From Kofleriaceae bacterium (GTDB taxonomy: Bacteria; Myxococcota_A; Polyangia; Haliangiales; Haliangiaceae): a DNA stretch of 64,000 nt. Positions 39,841 through 57,257 of this stretch are shown here, one piece after another. The notes under the pieces were generated by a model. The model worked only from the letters and a program-made list of their open reading frames with translations. It was not told the origin of the DNA and ran no database searches. The number at the start of each line of letters is the position of its first letter. Positions within the stretch are counted from its first letter, which is position 1. Position numbers and translations under genes: made by a program. Location of the stretch: assembly GCA_020633495.1 (NCBI GenBank), contig JACKDR010000016.1:62001-126000 (forward strand). The letters run 5' to 3'.

Positions 39841-41352
39841 GTGAGGCGCGCGATCCCGGATCGTCCCGCCGCGGCCGTCCCCGCGGCGCCGCGCCGGCGG
39901 GCCCACGCGCTGGCCGCGGCGCTGCTGATCGCGGCCGGCTGCGGCGCGTCGGCGCAGGCGCCGGCGGCGGTGGGCGGCGCGCCGAGCCAGGGCCGCCGCC
40001 GCCGCGGCGCTGGTCCTGTACCGCGACGGCGCCCTGGTCCGCGAGCGCCACGCCGTCGAGGCCACCGCGGGCACCCAGGTCGTCGCGGTGCCGCTGCCCG
40101 ACGACGTCGCCGCCGGCGACGCCGACGTCACCGTGGTCCGGGGCGCGGCGGTCGTCGACTACGCGACGCTGCGCACGCCGCAGCTCGCCCCCGGCGACCA
40201 GGTCGAGGTCCGCGACGGCGACCGCGCGATCCGCGGCCGCCTGGTCGCCGAGTCGGCCGGCCAGCTGCTGGTGGTCGGCGACCAGGGCGACGTCCACGTC
40301 GTCCTCGATCCGACCCACGTCGTCCGCACCGGCGGCGGCAGCGCCCGCCGCGGCCTCGACGTGACGATCACCGCCGAGGCCGCCGGCCGGGTCGAGCTCG
40401 AGATCACCTACGTGACCCGGGCGCTCAAGTGGGCCGCCGACTACACCCTCGAGATGGAGGCCGGCGATCGCCGCGCCCAGCTCTACGGCTCGCTCGGCAT
40501 CGACAACCGCACCGGGCTCGCGTTCACCGGCGCGCGCGTCACGCTGATCGACACCGATCGCCCGGTCAAGCTCGAGGCCAGCGCCGGCGGCGCCGCCGAG
40601 GGCGACGGCGGCACCTCGAACCGGACCACCATCCACGTCGCGGATCCCACCAAGCCGCGCGCCGAGCAGCCGCAGGTCGACGCCATCCCCGACACCCCGC
40701 GCACCGACCTGCCGTTCGCGGTCGACGTCGCGCCGGGCAGCCAGGCGGTGGCGCTGCTGGGCGGCTTCCACGAGCTGCCGGCCCACGCCACGATGGTCTA
40801 CGACCCGGTCGGCGACGACCGCAACCTGTCGGGGCGGACGCCCGACTTCCGCCGCGACTACGGCCTCGACAAGAAGTCGACCGCGGTGTCGAAGAGCGTC
40901 GACGTCGATCTCGAGGGCGGCCAGATCCCGCCGGGGCTGCCGGCCGGGCGGGTCCGCCTGGTCGAGCGCAGCGCCAGCGGCGCGCTGACCCCGCTGGGCG
41001 AGTCGCGCATCTTCGAGCGCGCCGGCACCGGCACCGACAAGCTGGCGCCGACCACCTCGGTCGCGATCGGCCGGGCGCCCCTGGTCGAGGGCAGGCGCCG
41101 GCGCCGCGAGTTCACGCTCGACGCCGAGAACAAGCGGCTGATCGAGGAGTTCGAGATCACCTTGACCAGCAAGGCCGACCACCCGATCGAGGTCACCGTG
41201 CGCGAGCACCCGTACCGCGGCATGAACTGGACCCTGGCCTACCAGAACGTCGGCGCCCGCGTCGCCAAGGAGGGGCCGCAGAAGGTCGCGATGCGCACGA
41301 CCGTGCCGGCGCAGGGCGAGGCCCGCGTCGTCTACCGGATCATCTACACGTG

Positions 41353-41356
<4 letters not shown>
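39841..41356 (+). CDS. Second DUF4139 lipoprotein, apparent frameshift near 39990
   Basis: The GTG start at 39841 opens a lipoprotein signal (LLIAAGC, Cys34), but soon after about 39985 the frame turns Arg-rich. The +1 frame then carries the family sequence (ALVLYRDGALVRERHAV, then ITYVTRALKWAADYTLEM and REHPYRGMNW...VVYRIIYTW) through to 41356. The signal and domain clearly belong together, so one base is gained or lost in the ccgccgccgcc run. Homologous to the upstream gene, so a duplicated pair. Its stop overlaps the start of the ABC ATPase (GTGA). Confidence 0.8.
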
Positions 41357-42085
<729 letters not shown>

Positions 42086-42099
<14 letters not shown>

Positions 42100-43407
42100 G
42101 TCGACCGCGGGCCCCGGCGTCACCTCCGCCCCGGCCGCCGCGCCGCCGCGCGCCCACGCGATCACCGCGCGCCGGCTGCTGTGGTGGGGCGATCTCGAGG
42201 AGCGCCGCCGGCGCGGCACGACGCCGCTGGCGCGGCTGACCTGGGCGGCGCTGCTCGCCGGCGGCGTCGCCGCCGCGATCCTGGTCGGGCAGCGGGCGCG
42301 CGGTGACGCCGGCGCCGCCGCCCGGCTCGCGCTGATGATCCTGATCGGCAGCCACGCGTGGGTCATGCTGGGCACGCCGTTCCGCATGTACTGGCGGCGC
42401 GACTCGCCGCTGCTGGCCCGGCTGCCGGTCCCCGGCGGCGCCCTGTTCGACGCCGCGCTGGTGCGATCGCTGCGCGCGGTCGGCCGCGCCGCGTGGTGGC
42501 GGCGCCGGCGGTCGCCGCGCTGGCGGTGGCGTCGCCGACGCTGGCGGCGCGTCACGCGGCGCTGTGGCTGGCGATGGCGCTGGCGTCGGCGCTGCTGTTG
42601 CCGGCGATCGGGCTGGCCGGCGGCGCGCTGGTCGCGGGCAGCAAGGCCCAGGCGCTGGTGCGCGCGGTCGGCGGCGCCGAGGTCGAGGCCCCGCCGACGG
42701 TGTGGCTGGGTGGCCTGCCCGGGCTCGGCGCGGCCGCGGTCGTGCTGGTCGCGATCGCCGCCGCCGACTGGGCCGTCACCGGCGCGACCACGCTGGTCGG
42801 TCCCGGCGAGGCGTTGCTCGGCGGCCTGGCGGCGGCCTCGGTGGTCGCGGTGATGGCGGCGCGCGGCGCCGCGGCCGGCGTCATGCCGCACGCGGTCCGC
42901 GAGGTCGCGGCGATGGACGTGCAGCGGCTCGCCCACCTCGAGATCCACCGGCCGACCGGGCTCGAGCGCGCGGTCGCGGCGCGGCTCGGCGCGCGCGCCG
43001 CGCTGGTCCACGGCAAGGACGCCCGGCTGGTGCGCCGCCGCTACCCGATGGCGCTGGTCGCCGGCGCGGTCACGACCCTGGCGCTGTGGATCGTCGCGGC
43101 GGCGGCGCCGGCCGCGGCGGCGCCGTGGGTCGGCGCCTTCATGTTCGCCTTCGTCGGCTACGGCGTGGTCCAGGCCCGCCGCATGACGGCGCGGCCGATC
43201 GAGCTGCCGATCATCCGCACCCTGCCGGTGACCGCCGGCGAGCGGGCCACCGCCAAGCGCGCCTACGTCGTGACCTGGGCGGCGCTGTACCCGCTGGTCG
43301 GCGTCGGGCCGGTGCTGGCGCGGGTCGGCGATCCCCTGCCGTGCGCGGCGATCGTCGCCGGCGGCGTCGTCGCCGCCGTTGCGCTCGCGGTCGCGACGAT
43401 CCGCTAG
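42086..43407 (+). CDS. ABC transporter permease, apparent frameshift near 42495
   Basis: The start ATG at 42086 begins a soluble lead (MASSESTAGPG...) and two hydrophobic stretches (LTWAALLAGGVAAAILVG; LALMILIGSHAWVML). Around 42480-42510 the frame turns Arg/Trp-rich, while the -1 frame continues with further membrane helices (LWLAMALASALLLPAIG; VVLVAIAAADWAV; LALWIVAAAAPAAAA; IVAGGVVAAVALAVA) to 43407. The two parts form one membrane protein with about eight helices. The shift lies in a GC-rich run. Ends with a 4-bp stop overlap with the convergent 43404 gene. Confidence 0.7.
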
Positions 43408-44336
43408 CCGCCGCCGAAGACGTGCAGCGAGCGGGCGCAGCTCTCGGCGTCGCGGCCGGCCTGCTTGAGATCGAACATGCAGACGACCTCGGTGCGCTTG
43501 CCGGGATCGACGTTGACGATGAACCGGGTCACCGACGACAGGATGAAGTAGAGGCCGAGGCCGGCGCCGGCCGACTCGTCGTTGCCGGGGCGCGGCCGGC
43601 CGCGCTCCTGGCGGGCCCGGGTCAGGTGCTCGAGGATCGACGCCTTCTGCAGGGCGCCGAAGCTGTCCTCGACCGAGACCGCGAAGTAGCGGCCGTCGCA
43701 GGCCCACCGCAGCACGCCGCGGGCGTCCGCCGCGGGCTCGGCGCCGGGCGCCGGGCGGGCGCCGCCGTTGGCGGTGGCCGGCGCGTCGTACAGCGCGTTC
43801 ATCAGCAGCTCGTCGACGACGCTCTCGATCTTGGCGATCACCGGGCGGCGGGCGCCGACCTCGCGGGCGTAGGCGGTGACCTCGGCCATCGCCTCGCGCT
43901 TCTGCTCGTAGCTGCGGACCTCGAGCTCGCCGATCTTGACGCCCCACGCGAGGTACTTCTCGAGCCCGAAGATGTCACCCGACAGGAGCTTCACCGAGGT
44001 CACGACGATCTCGGCGTCGTCGGGATCGTCGGCGTCCGAGATCAGGTGATCGACGCCCTTGCCGTGCAGCAGCTCGACGACGTCGTCGTTCTCGAGCGAG
44101 TCGCCGATGACGATCAGCCCGGCGCCGCGGGGCAGGGCGTCGAGATCCTCGCGCTTGAGGGCGCGGCGCGCGACCTGATCGAGGACCAGCAGCGCGACGT
44201 TGCCGGGATCGGCGCCGTCGACGCTGTCGTGGAACTCGACCTGCGATCCCGCGGCACCGAGCGTGCGCCGCAGCGTCCGACGCAGCGGCAGGCTCCCGGT
44301 GACGCAGACGGCGCGAGGTACGACAGCCGCGGTCAT
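43404..44336 (-). CDS. Receiver-like domain fused to an HATPase (anti-sigma/switch kinase type)
   Basis: A 310-residue protein. Residues 1-115 look like a degenerate receiver domain (AVCVTGSLPLRRTLRRTLGAAG, VALLVLDQ, GLIVIGDSLENDDVV) without the full acidic phosphorylation triad. Residues about 155-300 form a GHKL ATPase: N-box VVDELLMNALYDA, EDSFGAL as the DxG-type motif, and GAGLGLYFILSSV. Such ATPases serve as serine kinases or anti-sigma factors that bind STAS proteins. It is near the STAS genes and may be the switch kinase of that system, which is inference. Confidence 0.75.
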   Translation of the reverse strand: MTAAVVPRAVCVTGSLPLRRTLRRTLGAAGSQVEFHDSVDGADPGNVALLVLDQVARRALKREDLDALPRGAGLIVIGDSLENDDVVELLHGKGVDHLISDADDPDDAEIVVTSVKLLSGDIFGLEKYLAWGVKIGELEVRSYEQKREAMAEVTAYAREVGARRPVIAKIESVVDELLMNALYDAPATANGGARPAPGAEPAADARGVLRWACDGRYFAVSVEDSFGALQKASILEHLTRARQERGRPRPGNDESAGAGLGLYFILSSVTRFIVNVDPGKRTEVVCMFDLKQAGRDAESCARSLHVFGGG

Positions 44337-44344
44337 CAGGCGTC

Positions 44345-44350
44345 AGGATA
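44345..44350 (-). promoter_or_regulatory. -10-like hexamer before the 44336 start
   Basis: TATCCT on the minus strand, eight bases before ATG 44336, no ribosome site. Confidence 0.35.
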
Positions 44351-44496
44351 GCGAACCGCGGTGAACCAGGTCAAACAACCCGTCGGCTCGCATACCGATG
44401 GCGGCGCCGCAGTCAGCGACCGCCTGAGGCGATACCGGGGGTGGGGTAGGCGTCGCTCGTACGCGCACGTAGTGGCGAAAGCGCAGTAAGCCCTGA

Positions 44497-44502
44497 TACG
44501 AT
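44497..44502 (+). promoter_or_regulatory. -10 hexamer of the giant TPR gene
   Basis: TACGAT (as tgatacgat) nine bases before ATG 44512. The same extended form precedes the 52785 gene. Confidence 0.4.
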
Positions 44503-44511
44503 GGCTCGTCC

Positions 44512-51022
<6,511 letters not shown>

Positions 51023-51127
51023 GCCGATGTCGGGTACTGGGTGACATGACCACCTCGACCGAGCACGCGCGCCGCGTTATTGAGGGTGGTCGCCTGGACC
51101 CCGCATTCGGGATCGGGCTAGACTTTC

Positions 51128-51177
51128 TTGCAACGGGGTTTCGGGCTACTGTTGTAATTCGGCATACCGGAATTACA
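51128..51177 (+). promoter_or_regulatory. Promoter/operator of the first STAS gene
   Basis: TTGCAA (51128-51133) and TGTAAT (51153-51158) with a 19-bp spacer. TGTAATTC (51153-51160) and GAATTACA (51170-51177) are perfect inverted arms overlapping the -10, giving a strong operator or leader hairpin. AT content is far above the surroundings. Confidence 0.55.
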
Positions 51178-51193
51178 TGATGGCGGAGCTTAC

Positions 51194-52123
<930 letters not shown>

Positions 52124-52227
52124 GGCGCGGCGAGGCGGCGGGGCACGATCGGGTCCGGATCAGATCCGGATCGGATCGGGCACGGGCACGGGCAGGGCAC
52201 CGGCGCGGAAGCCCCGGCGGGGGGCTG

Positions 52228-52785
52228 CTAGACCTGCAGGCCCTTCTTGTAGGCCAGCAGCTCCTTCTGGGTCTTGAGCAGGAGCTGGTTGGTCTCGAGC
52301 AGCTCGCGGGTGCGCGCCCGGATCTGGTTGGCGAGGCGCTCGCGCTCGCGGGCCTCGGTCTCGAGCATCTCCTGGTACTTCACCTGGACGACGGCCTCGT
52401 CGGTGACGTTGCGCTGGATCTCGAGCGCGCCGACGTTCTGGCCGGTCTCGTCGGTGATCGGCACCGCCGACAGGATGAAGCGCATCTGCTTGGCCTCGGC
52501 GTCGCCGAGGATGACGCCGCTGATCTCGTCGAGGCGGACGTGCCGGTTGTCGGCCCAGCACTGCTGGGCGATGCACTCCGACTTGCAGATGTTGAGCTCG
52601 ACGACCTCGTAGCACTTCTTGCCCTTGAGGCCGCGGGCGACCTGGCGGGGCAGCATCGCGAAGAAGGCGCGGTTGAAGTCGACGATGCGACGCTCGCTGT
52701 CGACGATGAAGTAGCTGTCGACGATCGCGTTGTTGACCCGCTTGAACTGGTCGAGGAACTGGGTCAGCGCGGGATGGACGTCCAT
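52228..52785 (-). CDS. PAS-domain protein with four-cysteine motif and coiled coil
   Basis: 185 residues. A PAS fold (about 15-125; DSYFIVDSERRIVDFNRAFF) holds cysteines 58, 67, 71 and 76 as C-x8-C-x3-C-x4-C, a spacing that may bind a metal or iron-sulfur group. A coiled coil (about 130-180; EARERERLANQIRARTRELLETNQ) ends the protein. No output domain, so it likely modulates a partner kinase. The same cysteine spacing is in the PAS of the 58735 histidine kinase. Divergent from the SpoIIE phosphatase gene. Confidence 0.8.
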   Translation of the reverse strand: MDVHPALTQFLDQFKRVNNAIVDSYFIVDSERRIVDFNRAFFAMLPRQVARGLKGKKCYEVVELNICKSECIAQQCWADNRHVRLDEISGVILGDAEAKQMRFILSAVPITDETGQNVGALEIQRNVTDEAVVQVKYQEMLETEARERERLANQIRARTRELLETNQLLLKTQKELLAYKKGLQV

Positions 52786-52795
52786 CGTGACGACG

Positions 52796-52801
52796 ATCGT
52801 A
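52796..52801 (-). promoter_or_regulatory. -10 hexamer of the PAS gene
   Basis: TACGAT on the minus strand with upstream TG (tgatacgat), ten bases before ATG 52785. Confidence 0.4.
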
Positions 52802-52917
52802 TCAGACCCGTCGCGATCGCGCGCGGGGCGCCGCCAGGTGGCGCCTACATCGCGCCGGGCGTGGGGCCCCTGCGCACAGCCGCCGACCCCGCGCTGAGGA
52901 TGGTTTCTGCCGGTTCG

Positions 52918-52947
52918 TTGACGCCCCGATCACATGGGGGCTAAACT
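52918..52947 (+). promoter_or_regulatory. Promoter of the signalling operon
   Basis: TTGACG (52918-52923), an 18-bp spacer and TAAACT (52942-52947), a good sigma-70 pair. The leader to ATG 52959 would be only a few bases. Confidence 0.6.
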
Positions 52948-52958
52948 ATCGGGAACCA

Positions 52959-54632
52959 ATGGCAAAACGTTCCGGGCCGAGCATCTCGGTCAAGATGATC
53001 CTGACGTCGACGTTGTTGGTCCTGCTGACGGTGGTCGGCTTCGGCGTCCTGAACGTGCTCAACATCCGAGGCGTCTACGACGAGTCCACCCAGAAGCGGA
53101 TCAACGTCTTCCGCGAAGGCATCAAGTCGAAGGCCGAGGCCAACACGCAGCTGATCGCGGCGTCGTTGATCGAGTTCCTCGCCGCCGGGCAGGACTCGTC
53201 GATCCAGCTCGTCATCGACTACATCGGCAAGCGCGACGCCGGCCTGCGCCTGGTCTACGTCCTCGACGCGCGCAAGCAGGTGATCACCTACTGCCGCACC
53301 GAGAACGCGCAGGGCTGCGATCACACCGCGTACCCGGGCACGCCGGACCAGCACCTCGACGTCCGCGACGACGAGCAGACCTGGAAGCAGGCGCTGGCGA
53401 CGTGGGGCAGCCAGAAGGTCGCGACCGCGTCGTTCGACATCGTCGAGGACGGCAAGAAGGTCGCGGTCTACGCCTACCCGGTCTTCTACAGCGAGGAGCC
53501 CACCGCCGAGACCGCGCTCGCCGACGATCCCGGCGACAACCGCCGCGGCTACGTCGTCATGGCCTACGACCTGTCCCCGATCGAGGCGTTCGCCAAGGAC
53601 GCGCGCAAGGAGAAGGACGAGGCCTCGTACAAGGCCGCGGTCAAGACCGGCGTCGTCGGCGCGCTGTTCGTGCTGATCGGGACGCTGCTGGCGATCTTCC
53701 AGGGCCTGCAGATCAGCAAGCCGCTGAAGCTGCTGGCGTGGAAGGCCGACCAGATCGCGCGCGGCGATCTCGAGGCGCGCGTCGAGGTCCGGTCGACGGA
53801 CGAGATCGGCATCCTCGGCGAGAACTTCAACTTCATGGCCGACCAGATCGTCGTGCTCCTCCACCAGACCGCCGAGAAGGCGCACATGGAGAAGGAGCTC
53901 GAGGTCGCGCGGACGATCCAGGAGACCCTGGTCCCACCCAACGACCCGGTGACCAAGGGGCCGTTCACGCTGGCCGGCTACTTCCAGCCGGCGTCGCAGT
54001 GCGGCGGCGACTGGTGGACCTGGCACGAGATGGTCGGCGACAAGGTCCTGGTCGTGGTCGGCGACGTCACCGGCCACGGCGTGCCGTCGGCGATGATCAC
54101 CGCGGCCGCCAAGGCCGCCTGCGACGTCGCCCGATCTCAGTACAACGACGACGTGTCGGTCTCGACCCTGCTCGAGATCATGAACTACGCCATCTTCGAG
54201 AGCGCCAAGCGGAAGTTCGTGATGACGTGTTTCGCGTCGATCGTCGACGTCAAGAAGCGTACGATCACGTACGCCAACGCCGGGCACAACTTCCCGTACC
54301 TGTACCGCACCGGCGAGGATGGCAAGGGTGAGTTCGGCTCCCTGATGATCCGCGGCAACCGCCTCGGCGACCTCAAGGAGTCCAAGTACGAGGAGAAGGT
54401 CACCGAGTTGCTGCCCGGCGACATCCTGGTCTGGTACACGGACGGCATCGTCGAGTGCGAGAACGCGCCCGGCGAGGAGTACGGCGAGAAGCGGTTCCGG
54501 GCCTCGGTCCGCCGCGCCGCCGCGCTCGACGCCGGCGAGATGCGCGACGCCATCGTCAGCGACGCCAACGCGTTCTTCGGCGAGACGCTCCGCAAGGACG
54601 ACATCACCCTGGTCATCGGCAAGATCAGCTGA
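52959..54632 (+). CDS. Membrane sensor with HAMP and SpoIIE/PP2C-type phosphatase
   Basis: 557 residues. Membrane helix near 12-35, a periplasmic sensing region (about 36-225), a second helix near 230-248 (VVGALFVLIGTLLAIF), a HAMP linker (ISKPLKLLAWKADQIARGDLEARV), a short coil (EKELEVARTIQETLVP), then a PPM-type Ser phosphatase (about 330-555) with GGDWW, GDVTGHGVP, ANAGH, WYTDGI and KDDITLV metal and fold motifs. Such RsbU-like enzymes dephosphorylate STAS proteins, so the STAS genes at 51194 and 58213 are natural substrates. First gene of the operon ending at 60460. Confidence 0.93.
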   Translation: MAKRSGPSISVKMILTSTLLVLLTVVGFGVLNVLNIRGVYDESTQKRINVFREGIKSKAEANTQLIAASLIEFLAAGQDSSIQLVIDYIGKRDAGLRLVYVLDARKQVITYCRTENAQGCDHTAYPGTPDQHLDVRDDEQTWKQALATWGSQKVATASFDIVEDGKKVAVYAYPVFYSEEPTAETALADDPGDNRRGYVVMAYDLSPIEAFAKDARKEKDEASYKAAVKTGVVGALFVLIGTLLAIFQGLQISKPLKLLAWKADQIARGDLEARVEVRSTDEIGILGENFNFMADQIVVLLHQTAEKAHMEKELEVARTIQETLVPPNDPVTKGPFTLAGYFQPASQCGGDWWTWHEMVGDKVLVVVGDVTGHGVPSAMITAAAKAACDVARSQYNDDVSVSTLLEIMNYAIFESAKRKFVMTCFASIVDVKKRTITYANAGHNFPYLYRTGEDGKGEFGSLMIRGNRLGDLKESKYEEKVTELLPGDILVWYTDGIVECENAPGEEYGEKRFRASVRRAAALDAGEMRDAIVSDANAFFGETLRKDDITLVIGKIS

Positions 54633-54642
54633 GGAGATCCCG

Positions 54643-57246
54643 ATGCGAATCTCGAACAAGTCTCTTCGTGGCCCCGTGCGCCGGGCGCTGACCGCCGGCC
54701 GGGTGGCCAGCGCGGTCGTCGCGCTCATCGTCGTCGCCCTGCTCGGGCAGCGACTCGCGTCCGCGCAGGTCGAGGACGATCTCCGCGAGGGCGACCGCTA
54801 CTCCGAGGACCAGGACTGGCACCGCGCCGCGGCCGCCTACGATCGGGCGATCAAGAAGTTCCCGACCCAGGTGCCGCCCGAGGCCTACGCCAAGCGCGCG
54901 GTGATCTTCATCAACCTCAAGGACCTCGAGGGCGGCCTCAAGTTCCTCCGCGAGACCGCCGAGAAGCAGTACCCGGACGCCGCCGAGCTGCTCGAGCAGG
55001 AGGCGGTCATCCTGTGGCAGCTGGGCAAGAAGGGCGACGCCATCACCGTCGCCGAGAAGGCCGCCGCCGCCAAGCCGTCGTCGTTCGCGGCGCAGCTCCT
55101 GATCGGCGACTTCTACGCCGCCCGCGATCCGGCCAAGACCGCCAACGCCTACCAGAACTACCTGCAGTACCGGCCGTCGGAGCTCGAGTCCAAGGACATC
55201 ATCCCGCGCATCCGCCTCGGCTTCGCCTACCTCAGCCTGGCCCGAGGCACCTTCGCCGAGGGCGACGTCCCCGGCACCAAGGCGCTGTACGAGAAGGCCG
55301 AGGCCCAGTTCGAGACCCTGCAGAAGAAGCACGGCAAGGCCAACCAGGCCGTGGTCAACGCCGAGAACGGCCTGTGCGCGGTCTACACCGGCCTGGCCAA
55401 GTTCGACCGCGCGATCACCACCTGCGAGCGCATCGTCCGCGACCCGCGCCGCATCGACGCCAACGGCTCGGTCTGGTTCAACCTCGCCACCGCCTACGTC
55501 AACAAGAAGCAGTTCTCCAAGGCGCGCACCGCCGCCACCGAGTACCTCAAGGTCAAGAACAAGGCCGCCCGCGGCTACATCCTGATGGGCGACGCGTTCT
55601 TCTACGAGCGCAACTACCAGAAGGCGCTCGAGAGCTACCTCAAGGCCGAGGACATGCTCAAGCCCGACGAGGCCCGCCTCAAGGTCAAGCTGTCGATCTT
55701 CCTCGGCAAGACCTACCTCAACCTGCCGTACTCCGGCACCGGCACCAACCCCAACCTCGGCCTCGCCATCGAGAAGCTCGAGGCCGGCCGCAACGCCAAC
55801 CCGTCCGACCTCGGCCTGGCCAGCGAGCTCGGCACCGCGTACCTGCTCAACAAGGACGACAAGCAGGCGCTGGTGATCGCCGACCAGATGATCGGCAACA
55901 AGGAGTTCGCCAAGCAGGACGAGGCCGCCCGGGTCGCGATCCTGATGGTGTCGGGCAAGGCCGCCTACAACCTCGGCAAGGCCAAGGACGCCAAGTCGCG
56001 GTTCGAGCTGGCCTACAGCCTGCGCCCGACCGACGTCACGGTCCGCCAGGGCCTGATCACGACGATCGAGGTCCAGGCCTACGAGTCGTTCCAGAAGGGC
56101 GACTACAAGGAGGTCGAGGCGCTGCTCGAGGACGCCGCCAAGGTCGACGCCGGGGTCGCCTCGATCCACCTCGACCGCGCGATCGTCGACATCAAGCAGG
56201 GCCAGTGCGACGCCGCGCAGAAGCAGCTCGAGCGGTTCAAGGGCGCCAAGGGCGACCCGCTGACCTACGAGCGCCTGATCGCCCGGACCTACCTGTGCCA
56301 GAACAAGCCCGACCCCAAGAAGGCCGCCGAGCACTACGCCGCCGCCGACAAGGAGGTCAAGAAGGTCCAGAACAACCTGCTGCAGGCCGAGATCAACACC
56401 GAGTGGGGCCCGCTCTTGTGGGACAGCAACCTCGACGACGCGGTCAGCCGCCTGCAGGACGCGGTGCAGTTCGCGTCGCAGACCCCGGAGGTCTTCGAGG
56501 CCGCCAAGCGCAACCTCGCGGTCGCGCTGTTCAAGCGCGGCTGGCGGTCGATGCGCGACGGCAAGACCTCCGACGCGCTGAGCGACTTCGAGCGCGCCAG
56601 CCGCGAGCCCAAGCTGCTCAAGGGCACCGAGCCGCTGGCCTTCGAGTTCTCCTACGCGCTGGCGCTGCTCGACAAGGGCGACACCACCGAGGCCGCCAAG
56701 AGCTTCAAGGCGCTGGCCGCCAAGGGCAACCAGAACGCCTACCTCAAGCCGCCGTACAACAAGAACGGCTCGCAGTTCTTCGCCGCCTACGCCAACTACC
56801 GCTCGGGCAACGTCGCCCAGCGCCAGTCGGCCGCCGGCGACTTCGAGAAGCTGCAGTCCGGCGCCAGCGGCTCGTTCGGCGCCAAGATCAAGGACCTGAT
56901 CGCGTCGTCGTGGGAGTTCGTCGCCTACGACGCCTGGAAGAGCGGCTCCAACAGCAAGGCGTCGAAGGCGCTGGCCGCCGCGGCCAAGTACGCCGACGGC
57001 GACATCAAGAAGCGCGTCACCCACAACCGCGCGGTGCTCGACATGGGCCAGAAGCAGCTGTCGGTGTTCGCCGACCTGGGCTCGTCGCCGCCCGAGGCGC
57101 TGGTCAACCTGGGCATCCTCTACGACCAGGCCGGCAAGCCCAAGGACGCCTACGAGGCCTGGACCAAGGCCAAGGCCAAGGGCGCCAACGCGCGCGACCT
57201 GTCGAAGTGGATCGACGCCAAGAAGCGGATCTACGGGTTCAACTGA
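54643..57246 (+). CDS. TPR-repeat protein, exported or membrane-anchored
   Basis: 867 residues. An N-terminal hydrophobic segment (about 19-41, ending LASAQ) acts as signal or anchor; the rest is Lys/Ala-rich TPR-like helices (DQDWHRAAAAYDRAIKKFP; AARGYILMGDAFFYERNYQK). The SD overlaps the previous stop codon (TGAGGAG), as does that of the next gene, giving tight coupling. Position between phosphatase and binding protein suggests a periplasmic scaffold of the signalling complex. Confidence 0.85.
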   Translation: MRISNKSLRGPVRRALTAGRVASAVVALIVVALLGQRLASAQVEDDLREGDRYSEDQDWHRAAAAYDRAIKKFPTQVPPEAYAKRAVIFINLKDLEGGLKFLRETAEKQYPDAAELLEQEAVILWQLGKKGDAITVAEKAAAAKPSSFAAQLLIGDFYAARDPAKTANAYQNYLQYRPSELESKDIIPRIRLGFAYLSLARGTFAEGDVPGTKALYEKAEAQFETLQKKHGKANQAVVNAENGLCAVYTGLAKFDRAITTCERIVRDPRRIDANGSVWFNLATAYVNKKQFSKARTAATEYLKVKNKAARGYILMGDAFFYERNYQKALESYLKAEDMLKPDEARLKVKLSIFLGKTYLNLPYSGTGTNPNLGLAIEKLEAGRNANPSDLGLASELGTAYLLNKDDKQALVIADQMIGNKEFAKQDEAARVAILMVSGKAAYNLGKAKDAKSRFELAYSLRPTDVTVRQGLITTIEVQAYESFQKGDYKEVEALLEDAAKVDAGVASIHLDRAIVDIKQGQCDAAQKQLERFKGAKGDPLTYERLIARTYLCQNKPDPKKAAEHYAAADKEVKKVQNNLLQAEINTEWGPLLWDSNLDDAVSRLQDAVQFASQTPEVFEAAKRNLAVALFKRGWRSMRDGKTSDALSDFERASREPKLLKGTEPLAFEFSYALALLDKGDTTEAAKSFKALAAKGNQNAYLKPPYNKNGSQFFAAYANYRSGNVAQRQSAAGDFEKLQSGASGSFGAKIKDLIASSWEFVAYDAWKSGSNSKASKALAAAAKYADGDIKKRVTHNRAVLDMGQKQLSVFADLGSSPPEALVNLGILYDQAGKPKDAYEAWTKAKAKGANARDLSKWIDAKKRIYGFN

Positions 57247-57257
57247 GGAGAGCACCC

